From Sphingomonas_O antarctica (GTDB lineage: Bacteria; Pseudomonadota; Alphaproteobacteria; Sphingomonadales; Sphingomonadaceae), in contig NZ_CBCRXM010000005.1 in assembly GCF_965137005.1 (NCBI RefSeq), positions 124,001 to 188,000 on the forward strand: a stretch of 64,000 bases of DNA, written 5' to 3'. Below, in pieces: positions 33,749-42,652 of this stretch. The notes beneath the pieces were generated by a model. The model was given only the letters and a program-made list of their open reading frames with translations, made no database searches and had not been told where the DNA came from. Position numbers and translations under genes: made by a program. The first letter of the stretch is position 1, and each line of letters begins with the position of its first letter.

Positions 33749-36270
33749 CAGAAGTTGATGCGTCCGCGGACCATCCACATCATTGGCTGGTTGAGATAGC
33801 TGTAGTTCGACAGCGCCGACTGGATGAAGCTTTCGCTCAGGCAATTGGTGCATTCGACCGACAACGCCCAGCGTTTTTCGGGTCCGTTGAGCGTCAGCCC
33901 GGCATTGACCAGCCACGCGGCGTCGGATTGCGAGCCGGTGATGAACGCGCCGTTGCCATTGGGGTTGGCGGGAAACGTCCCGTTGGTTCCGGTCACCGCC
34001 CCATTGTACAGCGACAAGTTGGCGATCGCGACTTCCTGTTTCGAATGGTACGAGCCGTTGATCGAGGGCACGAGGCTGTAATTGCCGAGTTTGGCCTCGT
34101 AGCTGCCGCCGATGGCGAGGCTGATTTTCGGCGTTCGTACCGGTGTCGCGATTTGTCCGTCTGCGGTAACGATGCCTGCCGCGCAAGCCGTGATCGACGG
34201 TTGCGTCGCGGGCGTGTTCGGGCCTGTTGCGACTTTGCCCGCCGCCAGCGCCGCGCGGCAATCGGCGAGCTGCCCTTCGACTGAGCGGATGCCGTATTTG
34301 TCATAGGCCGGGCGCCCGGTGGGCACGCGATACTTGTCATCCTGATAGCCGACATTGGCGTAGAGGTTTAATCCCTGCGTTGGGACGACAGTGAACTCCG
34401 CCTCCAGCCCGGTGTTGCGGTAGTTGGCGAAATTGCGCGTCAGGAAAGTCAGCGCGCCGGTCGTCGGATTGAGCAGGCCCGCAAGGATCTGCAGGTCGCT
34501 GACATCCAGCCGGAACGCGGTCAGGTTCGCGCGGACGCGGTGATTGAAGAATTCGGATTTGACGCCGACTTCGTAGCTCCACACTTTTTCCGGATCGAAT
34601 GGCAGGAACTGGCTCGGCGCGGTCGCACGCGCGTTCCAGCCGCCCGATTTGAACCCGCGCGTCGCACTGGCGAATAGCAGGATATCGCGGTCGGGCTTGT
34701 AATTGATGGCGAAGCGCGGCGTCCACAATTTGGCGCGCTGAACCGTCGGGATGATTTGCGGCGTCAGCACCGTCGTCCCGTTGGCGGGGACGATCAGCGT
34801 CGAATTGTCGAGGCATGTCGCCTCCAGCGTACCGTCGTTACACGACGCGCGATTGTCGCTGAGCTTCAGCGTCTTCTTTTCGTCGGTGTAACGAACGCCC
34901 GCCGTCACCTTGAACTGGTCGGTGATGTTCCAATCGACTTGGGCGTAACCCGCCAACGCCCGGGTCTTGTTGCGGACCAAGCGATCGCCGAGCAGCAACG
35001 TCGTCGCCGGAGAGATGCTGAACAAATCGGCCAAGTCGGTCTTGTTGCGCTCATCGAGATAATAGCCGCCGGCAACGTAATCGAACGGACCGACCGATCC
35101 GTTCAGCTTCACCTCCTGCGTGAACTGGTCGTGATGACCGTCATTGGCGATCGTAAACCCGCCACGGGCATAACCCTGCACCGTTGGGAACGGCGTGGTG
35201 ATCGATGGCCCGCCGCGTCCGTCGAAAAAGTCATAGGCGAATTGCTGGACCAGGCTGACATATCCGGTGATCAGCGACAGCGTGGTCTTGTCCGCAATGC
35301 CGATCGACAGGTTTGATGTGATGATGTCGCTCGCCGCTCGTTGGCCGAGGCCGTAATTTGCCTTGCGTCCCGTAACCACGACCGGCGCAAACTGGTTGAG
35401 CCCTTTCGCCTTGCGCAATCCGGTGGTGACGAAGCGTCCATCGCAGTCTGTCGGATTCTTTGGATTGCAATCGAAGTTCAGGATATTGTCGCCTTCGCTG
35501 ACGACATGCATGTATGCGGCATTCCAGTGAACATCGGGTGACAGGTCGCCGCGAATGCCGACCCGTGCGCCCCAGCCGTTATCGTCGTTGAGCCGCTCGC
35601 CGGTGGTGACGTTCTTGGCATAGCCACGATCATGCTGACCATAGCCCGATACCTTAATCGCAAAGCCCGGCGCAATCGGCAGATCGATCGACGCGCGTCC
35701 GGCGACTTTGCTGTAGCGGCCATAACCCAGTTCGGCGAAACCCTTCACCTCGTCGCCGGGCTTGGCCATGATCACGTTGATCGCGCCACCAGTGGTGTTG
35801 CGCCCGAACAAAGTGCCCTGCGGCCCGCGCAGAACCTCGACCCGCTCGACGTCGAACAGCGACAGGTTGTTGGCATTCTGGCGCGAGAGGTAAATGTCGT
35901 CGACATAGGTGCCGACCGGCGGATCGAAGGTCGCAATCGTCTCGGTCGAACCAAGACCGCGCAGGAAGTAGGCATTGGCCGAGCCGATGCCGGTATTGTT
36001 CTGCGCGACGAGATTGGGGACGAACTGGCCGATCTGCAGCGTGTTCGAAATACCTTGGGTGCGTAGCTGGTCGGCGGAGAACGCGGAGATCGCGATCGGC
36101 ACATCCTGGATGCGCTCCGCACGGCGTTGCGCCGTCACGACGATGTCGGTGACGCCATCGCCCGGCCGCGTCTCGTCGGCGGACGTACTGCTCGCCGTAT
36201 CCTGCGCCTGAGCCGGAGCCGAAATTGCCAGCGCCAGTGCCGCGCCGCATAGCCAGTCAACCCTGTTCAT
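33748..36270 (-). CDS. TonB-dependent outer membrane receptor, copy 1
   Basis: This 840-residue protein starts with a signal peptide (MNRVDWLCGAALALAISAPAQAQ). A TonB-box-like DIVVTAQRR is followed by the plug domain (QDVPIAISAFSADQL, then VERVEVLRGPQGTLFGRNTTGGAINV) and the beta-barrel, ending in aromatic MWMVRGRINF. It carries a substrate across the outer membrane using TonB energy. It is the first gene of the minus-strand operon 36270-27728 and is preceded by operator 2 at 52 bp. The substrate is unlikely to be iron, given the catabolic partners. Confidence 0.95.
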   Translation of the reverse strand: MNRVDWLCGAALALAISAPAQAQDTASSTSADETRPGDGVTDIVVTAQRRAERIQDVPIAISAFSADQLRTQGISNTLQIGQFVPNLVAQNNTGIGSANAYFLRGLGSTETIATFDPPVGTYVDDIYLSRQNANNLSLFDVERVEVLRGPQGTLFGRNTTGGAINVIMAKPGDEVKGFAELGYGRYSKVAGRASIDLPIAPGFAIKVSGYGQHDRGYAKNVTTGERLNDDNGWGARVGIRGDLSPDVHWNAAYMHVVSEGDNILNFDCNPKNPTDCDGRFVTTGLRKAKGLNQFAPVVVTGRKANYGLGQRAASDIITSNLSIGIADKTTLSLITGYVSLVQQFAYDFFDGRGGPSITTPFPTVQGYARGGFTIANDGHHDQFTQEVKLNGSVGPFDYVAGGYYLDERNKTDLADLFSISPATTLLLGDRLVRNKTRALAGYAQVDWNITDQFKVTAGVRYTDEKKTLKLSDNRASCNDGTLEATCLDNSTLIVPANGTTVLTPQIIPTVQRAKLWTPRFAINYKPDRDILLFASATRGFKSGGWNARATAPSQFLPFDPEKVWSYEVGVKSEFFNHRVRANLTAFRLDVSDLQILAGLLNPTTGALTFLTRNFANYRNTGLEAEFTVVPTQGLNLYANVGYQDDKYRVPTGRPAYDKYGIRSVEGQLADCRAALAAGKVATGPNTPATQPSITACAAGIVTADGQIATPVRTPKISLAIGGSYEAKLGNYSLVPSINGSYHSKQEVAIANLSLYNGAVTGTNGTFPANPNGNGAFITGSQSDAAWLVNAGLTLNGPEKRWALSVECTNCLSESFIQSALSNYSYLNQPMMWMVRGRINF

Positions 36271-36321
36271 TATCGCGTACTCCCTGTTCGGTGCCGCCCT
36301 TGCCCGCGAAGTCTTTTTATG

Positions 36322-36337
36322 ATTTGTCCGGACAAAT
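36322..36337. promoter_or_regulatory. Palindromic operator 2
   Basis: ATTTGTCCGGACAAAT is a perfect 16-base palindrome lying midway between the divergent TonB receptor start (36270, minus) and the membrane protein start (36387, plus), about 50 bp from each. It has the same core as the other sites of the regulon. Confidence 0.85.
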
Positions 36338-36386
36338 TTTCATGTGTGGGCTGACCTGTCAAGCCCATGTCAGCGGAGCGCAAAAA

Positions 36387-37061
36387 ATGACCGCTTATGC
36401 CTATCCCAGCCTGGTCTATCTGCACCTGCTGCTCTTCGTGCTGTGGCTTGGCGCAGATGTCGGGGTGTTCGTGCTCGGCCAGCATTTTCGCAAGCGCCAC
36501 GTCTATTCGCTCGACCAACGGCTGGCGCTGCTCAAATTGCTGGTGCTGGTCGACATGACACCGCGCACCGCATGGGCGCTGATGGTGCCGGTCTCGCTCA
36601 GCGTCGCGCGGGTAGGGGGATGGTGGGAGGTGCCGCTGCCAGTCGTTGTGGCGGCCTATGCGATCGCCGCTTTGTGGCTGTGGCTGATCTGGGACGCGCA
36701 CGCGCATGACGGCACGCCGCGCGCCGCGCGCAACCGGCGAATCGAACTGCCGCTAAAGCTAGTCATCCTCGCCGGTTATCTGGGCGTCGGACTTACCAGT
36801 CTTGCGACCGGAGGTCCGATCGCCGTTGGATGGCTGGCGTGGAAAGCGATCCTGTTCGGCCTGATCTTCGCCGCGGCAATCATGATCGATGTCGCGTTCA
36901 AGCCCGTCGGGCCATTGCTCGGCCGCCTGATTGCCCAAGGATCCTGTGACGAGATTGAGATTCCATTGTTGCGCGTGATGAACCGGACCCGCATCTGGGT
37001 ATGGTGCGTCTATGCCCTGCTAATAGTCGCCAGTTGGATAGGCCTCGTCAAACCAGCTTGA
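36387..37061 (+). CDS. Six-helix inner membrane protein
   Basis: This 224-residue protein has about six hydrophobic segments, starting with SLVYLHLLLFVLWLGADVGVFVLG, which has a His inside the first helix and looks like a haem- or metal-binding membrane helix of the CopD/DUF2269 style. Other helices include LVILAGYLGVGLTSLA and VWCVYALLIVASWIGL. It could be an electron-transfer or small transport protein. It is a single gene between operators 2 and 3. The ATG follows GGAGCG and was preferred over upstream in-frame starts that would cross the operator. Confidence 0.78.
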   Translation: MTAYAYPSLVYLHLLLFVLWLGADVGVFVLGQHFRKRHVYSLDQRLALLKLLVLVDMTPRTAWALMVPVSLSVARVGGWWEVPLPVVVAAYAIAALWLWLIWDAHAHDGTPRAARNRRIELPLKLVILAGYLGVGLTSLATGGPIAVGWLAWKAILFGLIFAAAIMIDVAFKPVGPLLGRLIAQGSCDEIEIPLLRVMNRTRIWVWCVYALLIVASWIGLVKPA

Positions 37062-37068
37062 CGCGGAT

Positions 37069-37086
37069 AATTTGTCCGGACAAATT
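37069..37086. promoter_or_regulatory. Palindromic operator 3 (perfect 18-mer)
   Basis: AATTTGTCCGGACAAATT is identical to operator 1. It begins 8 bp after the membrane protein stop and ends 21 bp before the CitE-type lyase ATG at 37108. It probably controls the operon 37108-41878. Confidence 0.85.
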
Positions 37087-37107
37087 TAGAGGCTATTACG
37101 GGGGTCG

Positions 37108-37920
37108 ATGTTGAAAGCGTTTCAAAGCCTGTTGTTTGTGCCCGGAAGCCGTCCCGAACGGTTTGCCAAGGCTTTGGCGTCGGGGGCTGACATCGTCGTT
37201 ATCGATCTGGAAGACGCGGTTGGCCCGGCGGATAAGGAGTCGGCTCGCGCTTCCGCGCTCGCTGCGATGGGCGATACGCGCCTCGGGATTCGCGTCAACG
37301 GGGTGCGGACGCGGCATGGTCTCGCCGATTTGTGGGCGATCGGCGATGCGACCATCCCGCCACCTTTTGTAATGGTGCCAATGGTCGAAAGTGCCGCCGA
37401 ACTTGAAATCGTGCACGCCGCGTTTGGACCGCAGGTCGCGTTACTGCCACTGATCGAAACGGTGCGCGGGTTGCGCCAGGCCGATGCGGTCGCCCGCGCG
37501 CCCGGAGTTGCCGGGATCATGCTTGGTGGAGCCGATTTTGCGGGCGAGCTCGGCGTCGAGATGAGCTGGGACGCGCTCTATGCGGCGCGCGCGCAAATCG
37601 TCATGGCTTGTGCTTCGGCGCGGATCGCCAGCGTCGACGTGCCGTATCTCGACCTCGACAATCTCGATGGCCTGGCCACCGATGTCGCTCGCGTGAAAGC
37701 CATGGGTTTCACCGCCAAATCGGTGGTTCATCCCAAACATGTGCCAGTCGTCCATCAGGTGATGCGGCCCACCGCCGACGAGGTGACGGAAGCGCATGAG
37801 GCGGAGGCGGTTTACGCCGCGGCTGGCGAAGCTGCGGTGCGGCATAATGGCAAGATGCTCGAAGCGCCGGTGATGGCGCGATACCGCCGGATTTTGGAAC
37901 TGGAGAAACTGAATGCGTGA
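37108..37920 (+). CDS. CitE-type CoA ester lyase (HpcH/HpaI family)
   Basis: This 270-residue TIM-barrel enzyme of the citrate lyase beta/malyl-CoA lyase family has LLFVPGSRPERFAKAL at the start with the CoA-site Arg, VIDLEDAVGPADK with the metal-binding acidic residues, LLPLIETVRGL and IMLGGADFAGELG. It should split a beta-hydroxyacyl-CoA such as (S)-citramalyl-CoA or beta-methylmalyl-CoA. It overlaps the MaoC gene by 8 bp. The partner genes suggest C5-branched diacid breakdown. Confidence 0.9.
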   Translation: MLKAFQSLLFVPGSRPERFAKALASGADIVVIDLEDAVGPADKESARASALAAMGDTRLGIRVNGVRTRHGLADLWAIGDATIPPPFVMVPMVESAAELEIVHAAFGPQVALLPLIETVRGLRQADAVARAPGVAGIMLGGADFAGELGVEMSWDALYAARAQIVMACASARIASVDVPYLDLDNLDGLATDVARVKAMGFTAKSVVHPKHVPVVHQVMRPTADEVTEAHEAEAVYAAAGEAAVRHNGKMLEAPVMARYRRILELEKLNA

Positions 37921-38422
37921 CGGCGTGATCGAGGTGGCCCCCGGGCGCTTCCGCGAGGTGCAAGGGCGCTACTTCGAGGAATTCGAGGTCGGCCATATCT
38001 ATGAGCATCGTCCCGGCCGGACCATCACCGACGCTGACAATGTATGGTTCACGCTGCTGACGATGAACACGCATCCGGCGCATTTCGATTATGAATTGTC
38101 AAAGAAGACCGAGTTCGGGAAGCCGCTCGTCGTCAGCCCGTTCACCATCGCGTTGATGACGGGGATGAGCGTGTCGGATACCAGCGGAAAAGCGATCGCC
38201 AATCTGGGCTGGGACGAAGTCCGCATGACTCACCCGCTGTTCGTCGGCGACACGCTCTATTGCGAAAGCGAAGTGCTGGAAAAGCGCGAGAGCAAGAGCC
38301 GTCCCGACCAGGGGATCGTGACCTTCAAGACTGTCGGCAAGAACCAGGATGGCAAGGTCGTCAGCCATTACAAGCGAACCGTCCTCGTGTGGAAGCGTGG
38401 CTTCGGCGCGATGGACGATTGA
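37913..38422 (+). CDS. MaoC-like (hotdog) enoyl-CoA hydratase, itaconyl/mesaconyl-CoA hydratase type
   Basis: This 169-residue hotdog protein carries the hydratase pattern TITDADNVWFTLLTMNTHPAHFD, with Asp and His positions of MaoC hydratases, and PLFVGDTLYCESEVLEKRESKSRPDQGIV, a pattern typical of mesaconyl-CoA/itaconyl-CoA hydratase relatives. It would add water to an unsaturated dicarboxyl-CoA, feeding the CitE-type lyase encoded just upstream. It overlaps that gene by 8 bp. Confidence 0.88.
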   Translation: MRDGVIEVAPGRFREVQGRYFEEFEVGHIYEHRPGRTITDADNVWFTLLTMNTHPAHFDYELSKKTEFGKPLVVSPFTIALMTGMSVSDTSGKAIANLGWDEVRMTHPLFVGDTLYCESEVLEKRESKSRPDQGIVTFKTVGKNQDGKVVSHYKRTVLVWKRGFGAMDD

Positions 38423-38433
38423 GGATGTCGAGC

Positions 38434-39612
38434 ATGATCACAGCCCCGTCTACCGCCCGCCCCGAAATGGATGCGGACGAAGAAGCCGCCTTGCTCGATT
38501 CGATCGACCGCTGGGTGCAAAAAGAAGTGCGCCCGGTTGTGATGCATCACGATCACGACGACATCTGGCCGGCCGAACTGGTGGCGCAAATGGCCGATAT
38601 GGGCCTGTTCGGCGCGACGATCAGCGCGGACTATGGCGGGCTGGGTTTGCCCGCCACGACCTATGCGAAGATCGTCGCGCACATATCGTCCTATTGGATG
38701 GCGATCACCGGCATCTTTAATTCGCATCTGATCATGGCTGCGGCTGTCGAACGCTTCGGCACCCAAGATCAGAAGCGGGAGTGGCTGCCCAAATTCGCCA
38801 GCGGGGACATTCGCGGCGGCCTGGCGTTGACCGAGCCCAATGCCGGCACCGACCTGCAGGCGATCCGTATGACCGCGGTCCGCGACGGCGATGATTACGT
38901 CATCAATGGCACCAAAACGTGGATTTCGAACGGGATTGAGGGGTCGTGCTTCGCGCTGCTCGTCAAGACCGATCCCAAGGCCAGCCCGCGCTACAAGGGC
39001 ATGAGCCTGATGATCGCGCCCAAGGGTCCCGGTTTCACCACCGGCCAGAAGTTTGAGAAGCTGGGCTATAAAGGCATCGACAGCGCCGAATTGCTGTTCG
39101 AGGATTATCGCATTCCCGCAGCCAACCTGATCGGAGGCATCGAGGGGCAGGGGTTCTTCCAGGCCACGGGCGGGTTGGAATTGGGGCGGATCAATGTTGC
39201 CGCGCGCGGTGTCGGACTGGCCGAAGGATCGCTACGCCTCGCCACGGAATATGCGCAATTGCGCGAGACGATGGGCAAGAAGATCGCTGACCATCAGGCG
39301 ATCCAGCTCTATCTCGGCGAAATGGTGACGCGCGCGCGCGCGGCGCGACTGCTGACGTTCGACGCGGCGGCGGCCTATGACCGCGGCGAAAGGTGCGACA
39401 TGGAAGCCGGCATGGCGAAGTATTTCGCCTCCGAAGCGGCGGTCAAGAACAGCGAAACGGCGCTGCGCATCCATGGCGGCTATGGCTATTCGAAGGAGTA
39501 TGAGATCGAACGCTATTATCGCGATTCGATCCTGATGTGCATCGGCGAGGGCACCAACGAGATGCAGCGGATGATCGTCGCCAAACAATGGCTGAAGGCC
39601 AACCCCATTTGA
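38434..39612 (+). CDS. Acyl-CoA dehydrogenase
   Basis: This 392-residue flavoenzyme has the ACAD signatures GLALTEPNAGTDLQAIR (FAD-contacting), LGYKGIDSAELLFEDYRIPA, RIHGGYGYSKEYEIERYYRD and IGEGTNEMQR, where the Glu before GT is the catalytic base position. It would desaturate an acyl-CoA, plausibly a methylsuccinyl- or glutaryl-like ester, ahead of the MaoC hydratase. GAGG nine bases upstream supports this ATG; another at 38425 would add three residues. Confidence 0.92.
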   Translation: MITAPSTARPEMDADEEAALLDSIDRWVQKEVRPVVMHHDHDDIWPAELVAQMADMGLFGATISADYGGLGLPATTYAKIVAHISSYWMAITGIFNSHLIMAAAVERFGTQDQKREWLPKFASGDIRGGLALTEPNAGTDLQAIRMTAVRDGDDYVINGTKTWISNGIEGSCFALLVKTDPKASPRYKGMSLMIAPKGPGFTTGQKFEKLGYKGIDSAELLFEDYRIPAANLIGGIEGQGFFQATGGLELGRINVAARGVGLAEGSLRLATEYAQLRETMGKKIADHQAIQLYLGEMVTRARAARLLTFDAAAAYDRGERCDMEAGMAKYFASEAAVKNSETALRIHGGYGYSKEYEIERYYRDSILMCIGEGTNEMQRMIVAKQWLKANPI

Positions 39613-40799
39613 CCGACGCGCTTCCTCTTACCGGCACCCGCATCCTGGCATCCGAGCAATATGGTGCCGGACCCTATGGCACGATGTTTCTCGCGCAGCT
39701 GGGAGCGGAGGTCATCAAGATCGAACCGCCAAAAGGCGGTGACAGCGCGCGGGGGGCGGGGCCGTTCTACCTCGGCGAAAATGACAGCCTGTTTTACCAG
39801 ACGTTCAACCTCAACAAGCGGTCGTTGACGCTCGATTTGCGGGTGGCGGAGGGGCAGGCAATCTTTCGGAAGCTGGTCACGACGGCGCATGCGGTCACCA
39901 ACAATGCGCGTGGCGACCTGCCGGCGAAGCTCGGTCTGACCTATGACGCGCTGAAGGATATCAATCCCGCCATCACCTGCGTCCATGCATCCGCTTACGG
40001 CCGGGCCGGCGAACGCGCGTCGTGGCCCGGCTATGATTATCTGGCGCAGGCCGAGGCCGGGTTCATGTCGGTCACCGGCGCGCCCGAGGATCCGCCGACG
40101 CGCTTCGGGCTGTCGATGGTCGATTTTATGACTGGGACGATGCTGGCGACCGCGACGCTCGCGGGGCTGATGGAAGCGCGCGCGACCGGGATCGGGCGCG
40201 ATTGGGATATATCGCTACTCGACGCGGCGCTGCACCAGACCAGCTATCCGGCGCTGTGGTACCTCAACGAAGGCTTCGTTACCGGGCGCGCGCCGCGTTC
40301 AGCGCACCCCAGCGTGACGCCGAGCCAGACGTTTCGCACCGCCGATGGCTGGGTGTTCGTCATGGCGCAGCTGCCCAAATTCTGGGCCATCCTGGCGGAC
40401 GCGATCGGCGCGCCGCACTTGAAGGACGATGCGCGCTTCGCGACCATTCCGGCGCGGCTCGAAAATCGTGAGGCGCTGACCGTCATTCTCGACGGCATTT
40501 TCCTGCAACATCCGACCGCCTATTGGGTCGTGGGGTTGGGCGGCAAATTGCCCGTTGCGCCGGTATTCGCGATCGATCAGGCGCTCGACAATCCGCGTGT
40601 GGCGGACATGATCGACACCGTGACGCACGCCGACAAGCCCGATGGATTGCGCATCCTGGCCAATCCGATCAAGCGCGACGGCGCGCGCCTGCCCAACCGC
40701 GCCAGCCCCAAATTGGGTGCAGACACCGACGCAATCCTGGGCGAGATCGGGTTGGATGCGCAGGATATTGCCGAACTGCGCGCTGCCGGGACGGTATAG
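39609..40799 (+). CDS. CaiB/BaiF family CoA-transferase, copy 2
   Basis: This 396-residue class III CoA-transferase has TRILASEQYGAGPYGTMFLAQLGAEVIKIEPPKGGD, RSLTLDLRVAEGQ, HAVTNNARG and the catalytic Asp in WPGYDYLAQAEAGF. The start is TTG overlapping the acyl-CoA dehydrogenase stop (TTGA). It probably forms the CoA ester of a diacid using a donor such as succinyl-CoA. The adjacent gene is a second member, so the two may form a heteromer or use different acids. Confidence 0.88.
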   Translation: MTDALPLTGTRILASEQYGAGPYGTMFLAQLGAEVIKIEPPKGGDSARGAGPFYLGENDSLFYQTFNLNKRSLTLDLRVAEGQAIFRKLVTTAHAVTNNARGDLPAKLGLTYDALKDINPAITCVHASAYGRAGERASWPGYDYLAQAEAGFMSVTGAPEDPPTRFGLSMVDFMTGTMLATATLAGLMEARATGIGRDWDISLLDAALHQTSYPALWYLNEGFVTGRAPRSAHPSVTPSQTFRTADGWVFVMAQLPKFWAILADAIGAPHLKDDARFATIPARLENREALTVILDGIFLQHPTAYWVVGLGGKLPVAPVFAIDQALDNPRVADMIDTVTHADKPDGLRILANPIKRDGARLPNRASPKLGADTDAILGEIGLDAQDIAELRAAGTV

Positions 40800-41878
40800 T
40801 GGGTCAGCTGACCGGCATCCGCGTTGTCGATCTGACGCAATTCCTGCCGGGGCCGATGATGACGCTAATGATGGCGGACCAGGGCGCGGAGGTAATCAAG
40901 GTCGAACCGGCCGCAGGCGATCCGGCGCGCGAACAGGCACCGTTCGAAGCAGGGCAGTCGGTGTGGTTCCGCAATCTCAACCGCGGCAAAAAATCGGTCG
41001 TGCTCGACTTGAAAAGCGTCGAGGGCAAGGCGGCATTGTGGGCGCTGATCGACGAGGCGGATGTGCTGGTCGAGGGGTTTAGGCCCGGGGTGATGGCGCG
41101 CCTGGGGTTCGATGCCGCGACGGTTCGGGCGAAAAAGCCTAGGTTGATCTATTGCTCGATCTCGGCCTTTGGTCAGCAGGGCGCACTGGCGCATCATCCT
41201 GCGCACGACATGGCGGTGCAGGCGCTGGCAGGGTTCCTGTCGGTCAATGACGGACCGGATGGCACGCCGGTCGTTCCCGGAGCGGCGAGTGCGGACATGG
41301 CGGCGGGGCTGACAGCCCTGTCGGCGGTGCTGATGGCGCTGATCGGGCGCGAGCGGACGGGTGAAGGCGCGGCGATCGACTGTGCGATGTTCGACAGCCT
41401 GCTGCCGTGGTGCGCGCATACCGCGGGCGGTGCTATCGCCGGTGGCGAAAGCCCAAAATCCTCCAGCCAGCGATCACTGGGCGGTGCTGCATTCTACCAA
41501 GTTTATGAAACTGCCGATAGCAAACATATCTGCCTCGGCGGCCGTGAGATGAAGTTTGCGCGCAATTTGCTGACCGCGTTTGGCCGCGCGGACCTTATCG
41601 CCCATGCGGACCGCCCGGCTGGCGAGCAAGACGAACTGATTTCCTTTCTACAGACGACATTCGCGAGCAGGACTCGCGACAAATGGGTGACATGGTTTGC
41701 CGATAAGGATGTCGCCTTTGCGCCGGTGCTCGATTTTCGTGAAGCGCTGGAACAGCCGCATGTCGCCGAGCGCGAGTTATGGGTTGAGGCCGACGGGGCG
41801 CACCATCTCGCTCCGGCGATCCGTTTTGCAGGCACCGCATGGCAACCGCGCGAAGCGCCGGAGCTGGGGCGTGGCTAG
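40799..41878 (+). CDS. CaiB/BaiF family CoA-transferase, copy 3
   Basis: This 359-residue class III CoA-transferase has the N-terminus TGIRVVDLTQFLPGPMMTLMMADQGAEVIKVEP, then GKKSVVLDLKSVEGK, DVLVEGFRPGVMARLG and the putative catalytic Asp in HHPAHDMAVQALAGF. The start is GTG sharing its first base with the preceding TAG. It ends 1 bp before the convergent regulator gene. Shared signature motifs, but clear overall difference from copies 1 and 2, point to separate substrates. Confidence 0.88.
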   Translation: MGQLTGIRVVDLTQFLPGPMMTLMMADQGAEVIKVEPAAGDPAREQAPFEAGQSVWFRNLNRGKKSVVLDLKSVEGKAALWALIDEADVLVEGFRPGVMARLGFDAATVRAKKPRLIYCSISAFGQQGALAHHPAHDMAVQALAGFLSVNDGPDGTPVVPGAASADMAAGLTALSAVLMALIGRERTGEGAAIDCAMFDSLLPWCAHTAGGAIAGGESPKSSSQRSLGGAAFYQVYETADSKHICLGGREMKFARNLLTAFGRADLIAHADRPAGEQDELISFLQTTFASRTRDKWVTWFADKDVAFAPVLDFREALEQPHVAERELWVEADGAHHLAPAIRFAGTAWQPREAPELGRG

Positions 41879-41879
41879 T

Positions 41880-42629
41880 TTAGCGCCCGACCTCATGGTG
41901 CATGGCATAGGCAAAGCGCGCACCGGGGTGATAGCTGGCCGACACCTCATAGGTTTGCCCGGCGGCATCGAGATAACAGCGGATGATCCGCAGCACCGGG
42001 TCGCCCGGCTCGATTTCCAGTGTCTCCGCCAGTTCCGTGTCCGCGGCGCACGCCTGAATATCCTGAGTCACGCTGGCGATGCGAATCCCGGCGAGGTTTT
42101 CGATCTGGCTGAAAATCGTCCCGTTTTCCGGCCGAATGTCATCGACGATGTGTTCGAGACGATCGTGGATGAAGGCGTGGGTCTGGGCGATGGGCTTGCC
42201 ATCAGCATCGTGGCGGATGCCGTGGAAGCGCAACCAGCGCCCCGGCTGTTCAAGGCCGATCGCTTCCTCGATCGCGGGCGGCATGCCGAAATCGTCATGC
42301 GTGCGTTCAAATTCGAAGCGCGTGTCGCGGGCGTATTGCAGCAATTCGCCGACATTGCTCATCGGCTGGTGCAGCGCGCCGCCGCGTTGCGCCGAGGCCA
42401 TGATCGTCGTGCCGGAACCGCGCCGACGGGTGATCAAACCCTCGCCCATCAACGTCCGCAACGCCTCTCGAATCGTGAAGCGCGACACGTGGTAGCGATC
42501 GGTCAGCACCTGTTCGGTGGGAAAGCCGTCGGGAAAGTCGCCGCGCATGACCGCATCGCGCAGTTCGTCGGCGAGTTGCAGGTAACGGGGTTTCGTCGCG
42601 CGTTTTTTGGTCGGGGCGGCGATTGCCAA
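41880..42629 (-). CDS. GntR-family (HutC/UTRA) transcriptional regulator
   Basis: The 249-residue protein has an N-terminal winged helix (PRYLQLADELRDAVMRGDFPDGFPTEQVLTDRYHVSRFTIREALRTLM in outline, residues about 14-75). From about residue 90 it has a UTRA effector domain with HAFIHDRLEHIV and the ending EVSASYHPGARFAY, the HutC-subfamily signature. The start is TTG with a GGAGAG site; a stop codon precedes it directly. It is the only regulator in the island, and HutC-type proteins bind TTGT-N4-ACAA-type palindromes, so it is the likely controller of the seven operator sites. Confidence 0.9.
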   Translation of the reverse strand: MAIAAPTKKRATKPRYLQLADELRDAVMRGDFPDGFPTEQVLTDRYHVSRFTIREALRTLMGEGLITRRRGSGTTIMASAQRGGALHQPMSNVGELLQYARDTRFEFERTHDDFGMPPAIEEAIGLEQPGRWLRFHGIRHDADGKPIAQTHAFIHDRLEHIVDDIRPENGTIFSQIENLAGIRIASVTQDIQACAADTELAETLEIEPGDPVLRIIRCYLDAAGQTYEVSASYHPGARFAYAMHHEVGR

Positions 42630-42652
42630 TCATTCTCTCCTCTGGTGGCCCG

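Noticed and set aside
36225..36386. N-terminal extension of the six-helix membrane protein from an upstream in-frame start
   Set aside because: It would run through operator 2 (as residues DLSGQIF) and has no signal or membrane character; the ATG at 36387 with a good ribosome-binding site fits better.
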